Assembly: GCA_040235505.1 (NCBI GenBank)
Contig: JBECKW010000161.1
Location: 1-13,988, forward strand
Direction of reading: 5' to 3'
Origin: JBECKW01 sp040235505
GTDB taxonomy: Bacteria > Desulfobacterota > Desulfobacteria > Desulfobacterales > JAFDDL01
DNA length: 13,988 nucleotides
Of this stretch, positions 1-7,596 are shown piece after piece. The position numbers were made by a program, and so were the translations under genes. The notes below the pieces were generated by a model, which ran no database searches, was not told the DNA's origin, and saw only the letters and a program-made list of their open reading frames with translations. Positions within the stretch are counted from its first letter, which is position 1. Each line of letters opens with the position of its first letter.

Positions 1-3000
1 TGTGGCGCCCGCGGCCCGGAATCGTATCTCATACACGTCCCCGGTCCCGGCATTGGGCAGGAGGCCCGTGAATCGGTATGCACCATCGGCATCCGTCAGC
101 TGCGTGGTGACGAGCTTTCCGTTGCGGTAAAGCTCCACCGACCATCCTTCCAGGAGCGTCTCGCTGTCCGTTTCGCAAATCTTATCGAGGTTTGCATCGT
201 GCCAGACACGACCGTTCAGGCTGATACTGCCCGGTGTTCCGCCCACATCCAACGACGCACTGGCCGAATCGGTCTGCGTGGGATCATTCCAAGTCACCAC
301 GCCGGTATTGGTGATGGTCGTGCCGATGGGCACCGCGGCGTCGATTTCCACGAGAAAACGGACAATAATGCTTTCTCCCGGCAGCAGCGCCCCGTGTTGG
401 GCGGTATAATTGGCGGTCAGAACCGAGTCGGCGTAACTCACCCCTCCGGCCGAGCCGTTCATCGTGCCGGACCCCTCGACGTAGGTGACCTCATCGGCCA
501 GGGGCGGCCCCAGGTCGTCGGTGATCACCACCTGGGTGGCGGGCACGCTGCCGATATTGGTAACCCGGATCGTATAGACCAACTGGCTGCCTGCTTCCGC
601 AGCGCCTTCGCCTGCCACCGCCACTTCCTTGGTCACCTCCAAAAGCTGTGTGTCCCCGACCACGACGACGGTGGGCTGGGATCCGTTGGAGGGAAGGCCG
701 TCGGCATCGGTCAGCATCGCCGGCAGTTCGGTGGAGGCGACACTGCCCTGGTTGCTGATCCGTGTTCCGGTGGGCACACCGTCATTGACCCGAACCTCGA
801 AGGTGATGACCGCGCTGGCGCCGGCCGAAATGATGCCGTCCCCCGGATTGTCGGCGGATTGCACCTGCAGGCCGGCGGCAAGCGGCAGGACGCCGCCGTC
901 GGCTCCCACCGATGCACCGTTCAGACGCACGGAGTTTTCAACATACGTTGTATCGGCCGGCACACTGTCCGTGAGCACAACCCCCGTGGCCGGAATCGAT
1001 CCGAAGTTGCTGACCGTGATCGTATATTCCAGCACGTCCCCGGGATCGACGATTCCCGGAGAACCCAAGTCCTCCCGGATCTGGACGGTCTTTTGGGCAT
1101 ACAGAAGCGGCAGGTGGCCGACGATGTCCCGGGTCGGATCGTCCTTGGCCGGCGTGGCCGGATCGTCGGACGGCTGCTGGGGCCGTGCACCGCTTCCGGC
1201 GCCGTTGCCGTTCACGAATCCCTGGTTTTCGATGATCAATCCTTCCATGGCATCGGGATCGACGACCACATCGAAAGAGACGGTGGCGATGTTTCCCGAA
1301 CCCGTGGTGGCATCGGCGTGCAGGTTCCCGGCCGTGGTATCTTCCGGTGCGTTGACCGGGATTCCGACATGCAGCGGGTTTTCCCCGGAGGCCGGGTCCG
1401 GCACCGTCGCGCCGTTGAGAGTCGTGCTTCCCGGCACGTAGGTGCAATTTGCCGGCGTGTCGTCCTGCAGACGCACATTGACGGCATCCTCGTCGCCGAT
1501 GTTTTCGATGGTGATGGTATAGCGCAGGGTGTCGCCCGGCATCAGCTGGGCAGAATCACCGGTCATGTCCCGGGAGGTTTTCAGGACCTGGAAGGCGGGC
1601 GCCGAATGGATCAGGGTGGATGTTTCGTTGCTTGTGGCCGAAGCCGGATTGTCCGCGGTCAGCTCCGCGTGGTTCAACACGGTGGTGCCGTTTTGAATCA
1701 CCGGGGCGAGGGTCGCCTCGAATTCGATGGTCACCGTATCGTTCGGGCCCCCCTGGGCCCCCAGCGTCAGGTTGCGGATATCGATGAGTCCCGTTCCATT
1801 GGCGCCGCCCGTGGCACTGCAATTCGCGGTATCGGCGCCGGGATCCGAAACGCTGAGAAGCTTCAGGCTTCCGGGAACGAACTGCGCGGCCAGTTCGTCC
1901 ACCACCGAGGGATTCACCAGAGGTACAACGCTTTCGTTGGTAATGACGAGGCGATAATGGAGTGTGTCGCCGGGCTGGGCGTTTGCCCCCGGATCCTCAC
2001 CGGTCGTGGCATTGACCACGGACTTTACGAACGAAATTTCGTACCGGGTCGTCACCGTAAAGGTGACCGGGCCGGTGACGTAGTCGTTCAGCGCGGGCGA
2101 GCCGGTGCCGTTTCGCTCGAAGGCGTTGTCGCCGTCCTGGCCGGTCCACTGCGCTGTCACGCTGTTGGTCAGATCCTGACCCGGCAGCACCGAATTCAGC
2201 ACCTGGACTTCATAGGTCACGGTGACCACGGTTCCCTCTGCCACGTCGATATCGGCGGTGGCATCGGCAGCGCTCCAGGTCAAGGTCTGGGGCGTCGTGC
2301 TGCCGTCGCCCGTGACCGCGGGATCGGTGATGGTATTGCCCGTACCGGTCACACCGGCCGTGCCGCTGCGGTAAACCAACCCCAGCCCCATGCTGTCTTC
2401 AATCAAAAGATCGAAGGCATCGGAGAATTGGTCTCCTGCCGCCCCGCCGGCAGCGGAAAAGCTCAGGCTGTATCTCAGGATATCCCCGGCGGCGGGGGCT
2501 TCACCCGGGTGGCTGACATTGTCGACACTTTTTACGACTTTTACCGCCGGCTCTGCGATGGTTACGGGACCGCTGGTGGAGGCCGTGTCCAGCCCGGCGG
2601 TCATGCCGGAATAGGTGTAGGCGGCCGTGTTGGTGAAGCTGACGCCGGCGTTTGCCGCATCGCTGTTGAGCACCCGCGCCCCCAGGGTAATGATCACCTG
2701 GCCGCCGGCCGGAATATTTGCCACGCCCAGGTTCACCTGCCCCGGCAGGACACTGCTGTCGGCGAGGGTTACCGCCGCACCATTGCTGTCCACCGCACTG
2801 GCGCCTAGATACTCCAGTACGCCGTTCAGCGTATCGGTCACCACCACGTCGTTCAATGCCTTATTCATGGGCGCGGCGGGCACCGTAATCCGGTAGGTGA
2901 CCTCATCGCCGATGGTCGCGCTTGCCGAAGACACCAGGGTTTTCAGCAGCTGCTCTTCGTTCAGCAGGTTCGTCATCCACACTTCGGCGACGCCGGAGGG

Positions 3001-6000
3001 AGTGTAAATTCGGCCCGACTCCGAAGACGGCAGAGACCGGTACTGCGCCAACGCGGCCTGGTTGCTCCAGCTCTTCGAGCTCGTCAGATCCGTGTGGAAA
3101 CCGATGGTGTAATCGACCGTAATGCATTCGCCCGGGTTCACCGGAGCGCCGTCCAGGAGCGAAATCCGCATCTCGCCGCCGCGCGCCGGCAAGCTGACCG
3201 TGTAATCGACGCCGGAGGTCAACACCCTGGACCCGATTCTCACACCCGGGGGACTGGCCGCAAGGTCGGTTTCGTCGAGTTCCGGTGCGAGCAGGTCCGT
3301 AATCACCACGTTATAGGCCGGCGCCAGACCTTCGTTACAGGAGGACAGCCGGAACTGCATTTTATCGCTTCCAAGATTGACCTGGTACGGGTCCGCCAGG
3401 GTGCCGCTTCCGGCGCGGCCGGTGCCCAGATCCACCTTGGTGATGTCCGACATTTTCGGCTGACGCACATCGATGGTCTCCGAAGCCGTCAACCGATCGG
3501 TAACGACGGACGGATCTCCCCCCGAATAGGAAAGCGCGGCATGATTGTCCCGGAGAATGGAGGTGTCATAGGCAACTCCCACCGGGGGGGCGTCGGTGAC
3601 CACCCTCGCCACATACTCGATCACCAGCGGATCGACGGGGGTTCCGTCATGGCTGGGCTGGTTGGTGATGTCGCCCAATTCCCACCGGAGCGTCCCGGTG
3701 TCTCCCGCAGTCGGCTGCGCGGCCAGTGTGTAGCTGAAGTTCGAACCGGCGTTGATGGTGAAGCTTTCCAATGCCATGCCGTCCGGAAGGGTATCTTCGA
3801 CCGCGACGTTCCGGGTGGTGTACTCCTGCAGATTCACCGTCAGATCGTAGGTGACGGTGTCGCCGACACGAACGACCCGATTCGTTGTACTGGCCGGCGA
3901 CTCGGCGTAGGAATCGTCCACGGCGGCCTTCGTGATGGAGGTGCTGTCGAGGGTACTGACACTTGCGGAAGCCGGGCCGTCGCAATAGTCGTTGGGCTCC
4001 ACGGTCTCGGGACAGCCGACGCCCGTCCGTTCGGATCCGTCCGTGCCGTTGAGCGAGGTCCAGTTTGTATAAACGCTGTTCTTGAACTCCGTCCCTTCAA
4101 GAGATTTCACCGTCACCCGATAGGTCAGCACCAGCGATCCCCCTGCTGGAATGTCGAGGGTGACGTCACCGTTCTGACGCCCCCAAACCAGGCTGCCGTC
4201 GGCCTCGGTCGTTGGATCCACGACAAATCCGGTCACCGGTATGCCGCCGATTCGTGCAGTGGCGGAGCCGGCCACCAGGGAAACATTCGCCGGCAGGGTG
4301 TCCGCCACGCTGGTATCGAACGCGGTGGAACTGCCATTGTTTGAAACAGTGACGCTGTATTCCAGGACATCGCCCACCATGGCCGGATCGCTCGGCTGTT
4401 TACCGGCCGGGGTGACGAACCTGACGGACTTGGCAGTGGTCAGGTCCGGCTCGACGATGGTCATGTTGCCCGAACTGCCCGCACTTCCGGACGTCCGGGT
4501 ACTTTCGAGGCCGTTGGCCCGGTTGTAGGTGAACGAGGCACTGTTGGCGAAAACCCGCCCGTCGGTATTGGTGGTAGTGTTGAGAAGCTCCACGGTTACA
4601 TCGATCACCGCCTGGCCATTGGCCGGGATATCGATGCCGGAGATGGTGTCTTCGATCACCGGAGAAGTCTCGGTGCCGGTATTGCTCAAGGTCCAGTCGC
4701 CGCCGGATACCACCGATGCCCCCACAAAACGCATATCCGCAGCGGAAAGCCCCAGGTTGTCCAGGATTCGTACATCGTAGAGCGGCACTTCGACCGGCGT
4801 GGCGGGAACCGTGATGCGATATTTGAACTGCTCACCGATGGTGGCACTCGACCGGGTGGTGGCCTTGGACAACGCGCCGGGAATCCCGATCGTCACCGTG
4901 GTGGGGTCCGCCGGATCGCCGGGGGGAGCGATGCCGTTGACATACGGATCATCGCTGTCTGCGGCAAGGTTGCCGTCGGCGTTAAGTGTCGCCTGGTTCT
5001 CCACGTGGGTGCCGTTCGTTAGGCTCGATTTCAGGGTGACGTCGAATTCGATCACAAGTTCACCACCCACCGCAACATTCAGAGGATCGGGATCGCCGCT
5101 GACGGTGAGAAGACCCGTCACCGGGTTGAAACTGTAGCCGGCACCCGCGGGGAGCGGGGTCACCATGGTGAAGGTGCCCAGATCGAAGCTCCCCGGATCC
5201 AGCGTGTCGTAAATCGTAATCCCATCGATCGTCTGATCCACATTGAAGAGGCGCAATCGATATCGCATCCGATCACCGGGAGCGGCCGTGGTGGCCGGAT
5301 TCGCCCCGCTGGTCAGGTTCTCGACCGTTTTCTGGAAATAGTAGCCGGCCAGCGCGGTCGTAACGGTCTCGCTGTCCTGGAAATCGCTGACGGTCGGGGT
5401 GCCGTCGGTGAGCGTTTTTTTGTAGACGGCGGGTGGATAGGTGCCGTCGGAACTGGACCATTCGGTGGCACCGGCCACATTGGTGAGGGCCAATCCGTCC
5501 GTAGTCGTCCCGGCATCGAGCTGGGACTTGTAGGTGATTTTAAGGTGTTCGGAAGGTCCGATCACAGCGGCATCCGATGTCGTGGTCAGCTCAAGCCGGC
5601 ATGTGGGTGCAGGCTTCCAGGCGACCGTGTAGTCCGATCCCTCCGTCAGTGTCCCCGAGACCGGGGTAACGCCGTCCGCCGCAAATATCTGCGCGCTCAC
5701 CCCGGACGCCGTGGTGGGATCGTATTCGCACATGCCGTCCGGAATCTCGTCAAGAACCTGGGTGTTCCAGGCATCGCTGCCGCCGACGTTCTGGACGTCG
5801 ATGGTAAACTTTGCCTGGGTTCCCAGGTTCAGGGCCGTCTCATCGCTTGTCTTCGTGACCACCAGATCGGGCTCCGCGATGGTCATGGGCTCCGAAACCC
5901 CCCATTCGCCCGGAAGAGGTTCATAAAACACGTTATCGATGAGCCTTCCGAACGACCATTTGGCGGTGTTGGTGAAGGATGTGCCGGGGACATTCGCCGA

Positions 6001-6723
6001 TGTTTTGTCCAGGACGACCGTGACTTCGATCTCTATCTGGTCACCGGCGTTTATCAGGGGAAAAGAGTATTGCAGATGCTTGCTGTCGCCCTCGTTCTGG
6101 TCCGTACCCTGGAGTGTTCGGACGCCTCCGCTCTCCAGGTAGACCTCGTCGCTCAGATAGGTGAGATCCGCACCCGTCTCGGTAAGATCGTCCGTAAGGG
6201 TGATCGTGTGCAGATCGTTCGACGAGGGATCGCCGGGCGGCCATTCCATGGACGGAAGCGTGAGGGTATAGGTGAAGGGGACGCCGACGCTTGCCGTGGC
6301 CGCGGGGGCCTGTTTCGCGATGGTTTCCACCGGTATGAAAAGATCCTGGCAGTCATTGTTGGAGCCGTAATCCGACCCGTTGGAAAACCAGATCCTGTGA
6401 TCAATATTGGCGCATGCCATATTGCCGGTGAAGATCACGTTGTTGAAAATAATGAGATAAATTGACGGGTCGTTTGTCTGAAAGTTTACGGTCGCCGTCA
6501 GCGGGTTGGACTCGGGGAAATTCTGGAACGTACAGTCCCTGTCGATGGTGATCTGGGTCGGCACGGGATCGACGAAACCGTCAATTACTCCGCCCGGGTA
6601 GTCGGAGCAGAATTTTTCCGCCGCATGTGCTGGAAAGGCCGATCCCAGAAACAGGACAAGCATGCTGAAAACCGCGGTGATCCAGTGAGTTGTGCATTGA
6701 GGTCTGTTGTTATTCGGCAGCAT
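1..6723 (-). CDS. Giant secreted DUF11-repeat surface protein, C-terminus beyond window
   Basis: The frame is open for 2241 codons from ATG 6723 to the left edge, with no stop. An in-frame TAG lies four codons before the ATG; the ribosome site is weak (AGG eight bases upstream). Residues 1-34 are a Sec signal peptide: hydrophobic stretch about 15-30, cleavage likely after AHA (32-34). Residues 35-130 form an N-terminal domain with cysteines 39, 64, 104 and 125, which I cannot name. About 13 DUF11-like modules follow, each opening with a motif like GDxLxYxIxVxN and a xDxLP strand; the clearest are near residues 784, 1730, 1894 and 2045. From about residue 2165 an SdrD_B/Cna_B-like domain begins (GRVWHDANLDK, then DADGAYRFTGL). 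In this family such modules build stalks of adhesins and surface-layer proteins, so a cell-surface structural or adhesive role is inferred. Anchor or secretion signals at the C-terminus are outside the window. It is monocistronic as far as visible and diverges from the amidohydrolase operon. Confidence 0.93.
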   Translation of the reverse strand, partial: MLPNNNRPQCTTHWITAVFSMLVLFLGSAFPAHAAEKFCSDYPGGVIDGFVDPVPTQITIDRDCTFQNFPESNPLTATVNFQTNDPSIYLIIFNNVIFTGNMACANIDHRIWFSNGSDYGSNNDCQDLFIPVETIAKQAPAATASVGVPFTYTLTLPSMEWPPGDPSSNDLHTITLTDDLTETGADLTYLSDEVYLESGGVRTLQGTDQNEGDSKHLQYSFPLINAGDQIEIEVTVVLDKTSANVPGTSFTNTAKWSFGRLIDNVFYEPLPGEWGVSEPMTIAEPDLVVTKTSDETALNLGTQAKFTIDVQNVGGSDAWNTQVLDEIPDGMCEYDPTTASGVSAQIFAADGVTPVSGTLTEGSDYTVAWKPAPTCRLELTTTSDAAVIGPSEHLKITYKSQLDAGTTTDGLALTNVAGATEWSSSDGTYPPAVYKKTLTDGTPTVSDFQDSETVTTALAGYYFQKTVENLTSGANPATTAAPGDRMRYRLRLFNVDQTIDGITIYDTLDPGSFDLGTFTMVTPLPAGAGYSFNPVTGLLTVSGDPDPLNVAVGGELVIEFDVTLKSSLTNGTHVENQATLNADGNLAADSDDPYVNGIAPPGDPADPTTVTIGIPGALSKATTRSSATIGEQFKYRITVPATPVEVPLYDVRILDNLGLSAADMRFVGASVVSGGDWTLSNTGTETSPVIEDTISGIDIPANGQAVIDVTVELLNTTTNTDGRVFANSASFTYNRANGLESTRTSGSAGSSGNMTIVEPDLTTAKSVRFVTPAGKQPSDPAMVGDVLEYSVTVSNNGSSTAFDTSVADTLPANVSLVAGSATARIGGIPVTGFVVDPTTEADGSLVWGRQNGDVTLDIPAGGSLVLTYRVTVKSLEGTEFKNSVYTNWTSLNGTDGSERTGVGCPETVEPNDYCDGPASASVSTLDSTSITKAAVDDSYAESPASTTNRVVRVGDTVTYDLTVNLQEYTTRNVAVEDTLPDGMALESFTINAGSNFSYTLAAQPTAGDTGTLRWELGDITNQPSHDGTPVDPLVIEYVARVVTDAPPVGVAYDTSILRDNHAALSYSGGDPSVVTDRLTASETIDVRQPKMSDITKVDLGTGRAGSGTLADPYQVNLGSDKMQFRLSSCNEGLAPAYNVVITDLLAPELDETDLAASPPGVRIGSRVLTSGVDYTVSLPARGGEMRISLLDGAPVNPGECITVDYTIGFHTDLTSSKSWSNQAALAQYRSLPSSESGRIYTPSGVAEVWMTNLLNEEQLLKTLVSSASATIGDEVTYRITVPAAPMNKALNDVVVTDTLNGVLEYLGASAVDSNGAAVTLADSSVLPGQVNLGVANIPAGGQVIITLGARVLNSDAANAGVSFTNTAAYTYSGMTAGLDTASTSGPVTIAEPAVKVVKSVDNVSHPGEAPAAGDILRYSLSFSAAGGAAGDQFSDAFDLLIEDSMGLGLVYRSGTAGVTGTGNTITDPAVTGDGSTTPQTLTWSAADATADIDVAEGTVVTVTYEVQVLNSVLPGQDLTNSVTAQWTGQDGDNAFERNGTGSPALNDYVTGPVTFTVTTRYEISFVKSVVNATTGEDPGANAQPGDTLHYRLVITNESVVPLVNPSVVDELAAQFVPGSLKLLSVSDPGADTANCSATGGANGTGLIDIRNLTLGAQGGPNDTVTIEFEATLAPVIQNGTTVLNHAELTADNPASATSNETSTLIHSAPAFQVLKTSRDMTGDSAQLMPGDTLRYTITIENIGDEDAVNVRLQDDTPANCTYVPGSTTLNGATVPDPASGENPLHVGIPVNAPEDTTAGNLHADATTGSGNIATVSFDVVVDPDAMEGLIIENQGFVNGNGAGSGARPQQPSDDPATPAKDDPTRDIVGHLPLLYAQKTVQIREDLGSPGIVDPGDVLEYTITVSNFGSIPATGVVLTDSVPADTTYVENSVRLNGASVGADGGVLPLAAGLQVQSADNPGDGIISAGASAVITFEVRVNDGVPTGTRISNQGSVASTELPAMLTDADGLPSNGSQPTVVVVGDTQLLEVTKEVAVAGEGAAEAGSQLVYTIRVTNIGSVPATQVVITDDLGPPLADEVTYVEGSGTMNGSAGGVSYADSVLTANYTAQHGALLPGESIIVRFLVEIDAAVPIGTTITNTGVVTWNDPTQTDSASASLDVGGTPGSISLNGRVWHDANLDKICETDSETLLEGWSVELYRNGKLVTTQLTDADGAYRFTGLLPNAGTGDVYEIRFRAAGAT
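232..6320 (-). repeat. Thirteen DUF11-like modules within the giant protein, in an A-B-C super-repeat
   Basis: Module signature strands lie near residues 147, 302, 482, 632, 784, 953, 1117, 1271, 1410, 1585, 1730, 1894 and 2045, a spacing of about 140-180 residues. Three types recur in order. Type A (147, 632, 1271) has the pattern ATIGxxxxYRITVPAxP, best in the last two, and ends in an FxNxA...TIxEP linker. Type B (302, 784, 1410) starts right after that EP and ends in a W-containing segment followed by a variable linker. Type C (482, 953, 1585) begins with KxVxN-like text and a GDxxxYxLxxN strand. The copy at 1117 is an extra module. The last three (1730, 1894, 2045) are the most canonical DUF11 copies, with TYVxGS/ENS and LNG motifs. 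Divergence is high, so this is a protein-level repeat, not a DNA tandem repeat. Confidence 0.75.
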
Positions 6724-6848
6724 AACATAGACCTACATCACGGGAGATGTCTGAAATAAAAAGAAATGAATGGGATAAATCCGTTAAAAAAAAGCTCTCC
6801 GTCACGGCCAGTCCTCCCCCATAAAATCATTACCGTGCATCAAAGTGC

Positions 6849-6878
6849 ATTACATGCTTTATCCCCTTCGCCCGGCAA
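6849..6878 (-). promoter_or_regulatory. Candidate sigma-70 promoter for the giant surface protein
   Basis: On the minus strand, TTGCCG (6878-6873) and TGTAAT (6854-6849) are separated by 18 bases, giving a predicted start about 120 bases before the ATG at 6723. The -10 box overlaps a GTGCAT direct repeat (6835-6840 and 6845-6850, one helical turn apart) and an imperfect dyad GCAT-TAC-ATGC. That could be an operator. Box matches are moderate and no transcript data exist. Confidence 0.35.
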
Positions 6879-7062
6879 TTGTGCGGTAACATCTTCTCTA
6901 TAAAAAACTCAGGTCAATGGCTCTGTATCCCCCTCATTGGGCTGCTTTTCTCTGCTTAAGACTTCTACAATAAATACGACAAGTCTTCTCTCGATAATGA
7001 CATAGAGCAATTTCGATGCCATTGCCGTGAATTTAAATTTTCTTCTAATTTTCTACCTTATA

Positions 7063-7068
7063 TATAAT
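7063..7068 (+). promoter_or_regulatory. Candidate -10 box upstream of the small ORF
   Basis: A perfect TATAAT sits in a very AT-rich stretch. Only a poor -35 candidate (TTCTTC-like near 7040) lies at normal spacing. A start near 7075 would place the AGGAG ribosome site of the small ORF at 7130 in the transcript. If transcription continues, the amidohydrolase would have a leader of about 520 bases. The AT-rich context makes a chance match quite possible. Confidence 0.3.
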
Positions 7069-7139
7069 TCCGGGATATGTGGCTGATACTTTGGAGAGAG
7101 TCTAATAGAGTTATCTTTTTCTTCTACACAGGAGTTAAA

Positions 7140-7313
7140 ATGTATACAATAATACTATTATTAAGCGGCGCTCATCCGGAAATTCAGAGGCGTCTGCTTC
7201 CGGATAAGCGATATATAGGAAGCTATCCTGTAGCTTCAGACCTGTCCAGCCTGCGGGCACACAATATTAATTTTAGACGGGGGCAATCATTAGGAATCAA
7301 CATTTCCTGTTGA
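7140..7313 (+). CDS. Possible 57-residue small protein or leader peptide
   Basis: ATG 7140 is preceded by AGGAG (7130-7134) with a 5-base spacer, one of the best ribosome sites in the window, and a TATAAT lies 72 bases before the start codon. The product would begin MYTIILLLSGAHPEIQRR and end GINISC. It has a short hydrophobic start but no signal peptide or domain that I recognise. The codons are AT-rich (ATA, TTA, AGA, CGA), unlike the neighbouring GC-rich genes. The hairpin at 7169-7210 lies inside the frame and another hairpin overlaps the stop codon, so the region may act as structured RNA instead of, or as well as, a coding sequence. A longer in-frame start at 7077 lacks a comparable ribosome site. 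Confidence 0.3.
   Translation: MYTIILLLSGAHPEIQRRLLPDKRYIGSYPVASDLSSLRAHNINFRRGQSLGINISC
7169..7210 (+). repeat. Long hairpin, 16 paired bases in three blocks
   Basis: CGCT (7169-7172) pairs with AGCG (7207-7210). After one C/A mismatch, ATCCGGAA (7174-7181) pairs with TTCCGGAT (7198-7205). After a small internal loop, CAGA (7185-7188) pairs with TCTG (7193-7196) around a GGCG loop. No T-run follows, so it is not a standard terminator. It lies inside the possible small ORF and could be an RNA structure or a remnant of a mobile-element end. Confidence 0.6.
7219..7237 (+). repeat. Perfect 7-base inverted repeat
   Basis: GAAGCTA (7219-7225) and TAGCTTC (7231-7237) enclose the loop TCCTG. It starts nine bases after the larger hairpin at 7169-7210 and may belong to the same structured transcript. 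There is no T-run. Confidence 0.5.
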
Positions 7314-7360
7314 TTTTATCCCCGAAAATTGCAGATAATGACAGCATACGTTTGCCCCCG
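7278..7360 (+). repeat. Nested inverted repeats, possible leader structure or weak terminator
   Basis: CGGGGGCAA (7278-7286) is the exact inverse complement of TTGCCCCCG (7352-7360). Inside it, AATCAACA (7295-7302) pairs perfectly with TGTTGATT (7308-7315) around TTTCC, with two further T bases after the stem. CGGGG (7278-7282) could alternatively pair with CCCCG (7320-7324). The two alternative partners for the same G-tract are a pattern seen in attenuators, but no conserved riboswitch class was recognised. The inner stem overlaps the stop of the small ORF. Confidence 0.45.
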
Positions 7361-7374
7361 CTGAGATGACAGCA
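7338..7374 (+). repeat. Direct repeat ATGACAGCA, two exact copies 28 bases apart
   Basis: ATGACAGCA occurs at 7338-7346 and 7366-7374, and a shorter GACAGC follows at 7388-7393. The copies lie about 225-260 bases upstream of the amidohydrolase start, where an activator could bind. The spacings (28 and 20 bases) are not equal. This may be chance. Confidence 0.3.
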
Positions 7375-7596
7375 CATCGCTGATCAAGACAGCTTCCCGA
7401 CCCCTTTCCTGCTCCCGGGGGAAATTACTTTCCGATACACAGCTCTGTGAATATACGGACGATGGGCGGGTGAACGCGCTCTCCGTGTCCCACCGATTTT
7501 CAGGAGGACGCCCTTCGTTGGGAAACGCATCGGTTTGGAGTTTCCACAAAGGACACGAAGCCATTGCTTACATCTTTTTCTAACAGGGGAAACCAT

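Larger units (their letters stand above)
6724..7596. other. AT-rich divergent intergenic region (873 bases)
   Basis: This gap lies between the divergent starts of the surface protein (minus) and the amidohydrolase (plus). It is clearly more AT-rich than the genes around it, especially 6890-7170. I see candidate promoters for both directions, a 57-codon small ORF at 7140-7313, and several inverted and direct repeats between 7169 and 7393. From about 7395 to 7583 I see nothing I can assign. Minus-strand open frames in 7316-7716 lack start-site support and cross into the amidohydrolase gene, so I do not treat them as genes. No tRNA, rRNA or known riboswitch consensus was recognised. Confidence 0.6.

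Noticed and set aside
199..2808. 869-codon open frame on the plus strand
   Set aside because: It lies wholly antisense to the DUF11 gene, is rich in G, R, H and D in shadow-like fashion, and shows no domain. The minus-strand frame has clear repeat motifs through the same stretch. High third-position GC explains the lack of stops.
3094..4344. 416-codon plus-strand open frame
   Set aside because: Antisense shadow of the DUF11 gene with no recognisable motif.
5545..6465. 306-codon plus-strand open frame
   Set aside because: Antisense shadow of the N-terminal part of the DUF11 gene.
6785..6806. Intrinsic attenuator in the surface-protein leader
   Set aside because: An eight-T run is present on the minus strand, but the preceding CCGTGACGG can form only a three- to four-base stem with a tiny loop, and it is separated from the T-run.
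7169..7210. Intrinsic terminator
   Set aside because: The stem is strong but is followed by ATATATAGG, not a T-run.
7564..7596. Upstream TTG start for the amidohydrolase
   Set aside because: No ribosome site fits it, while ATG 7597 has AGGGGA at good spacing and places the Tat motif at the N-terminus.
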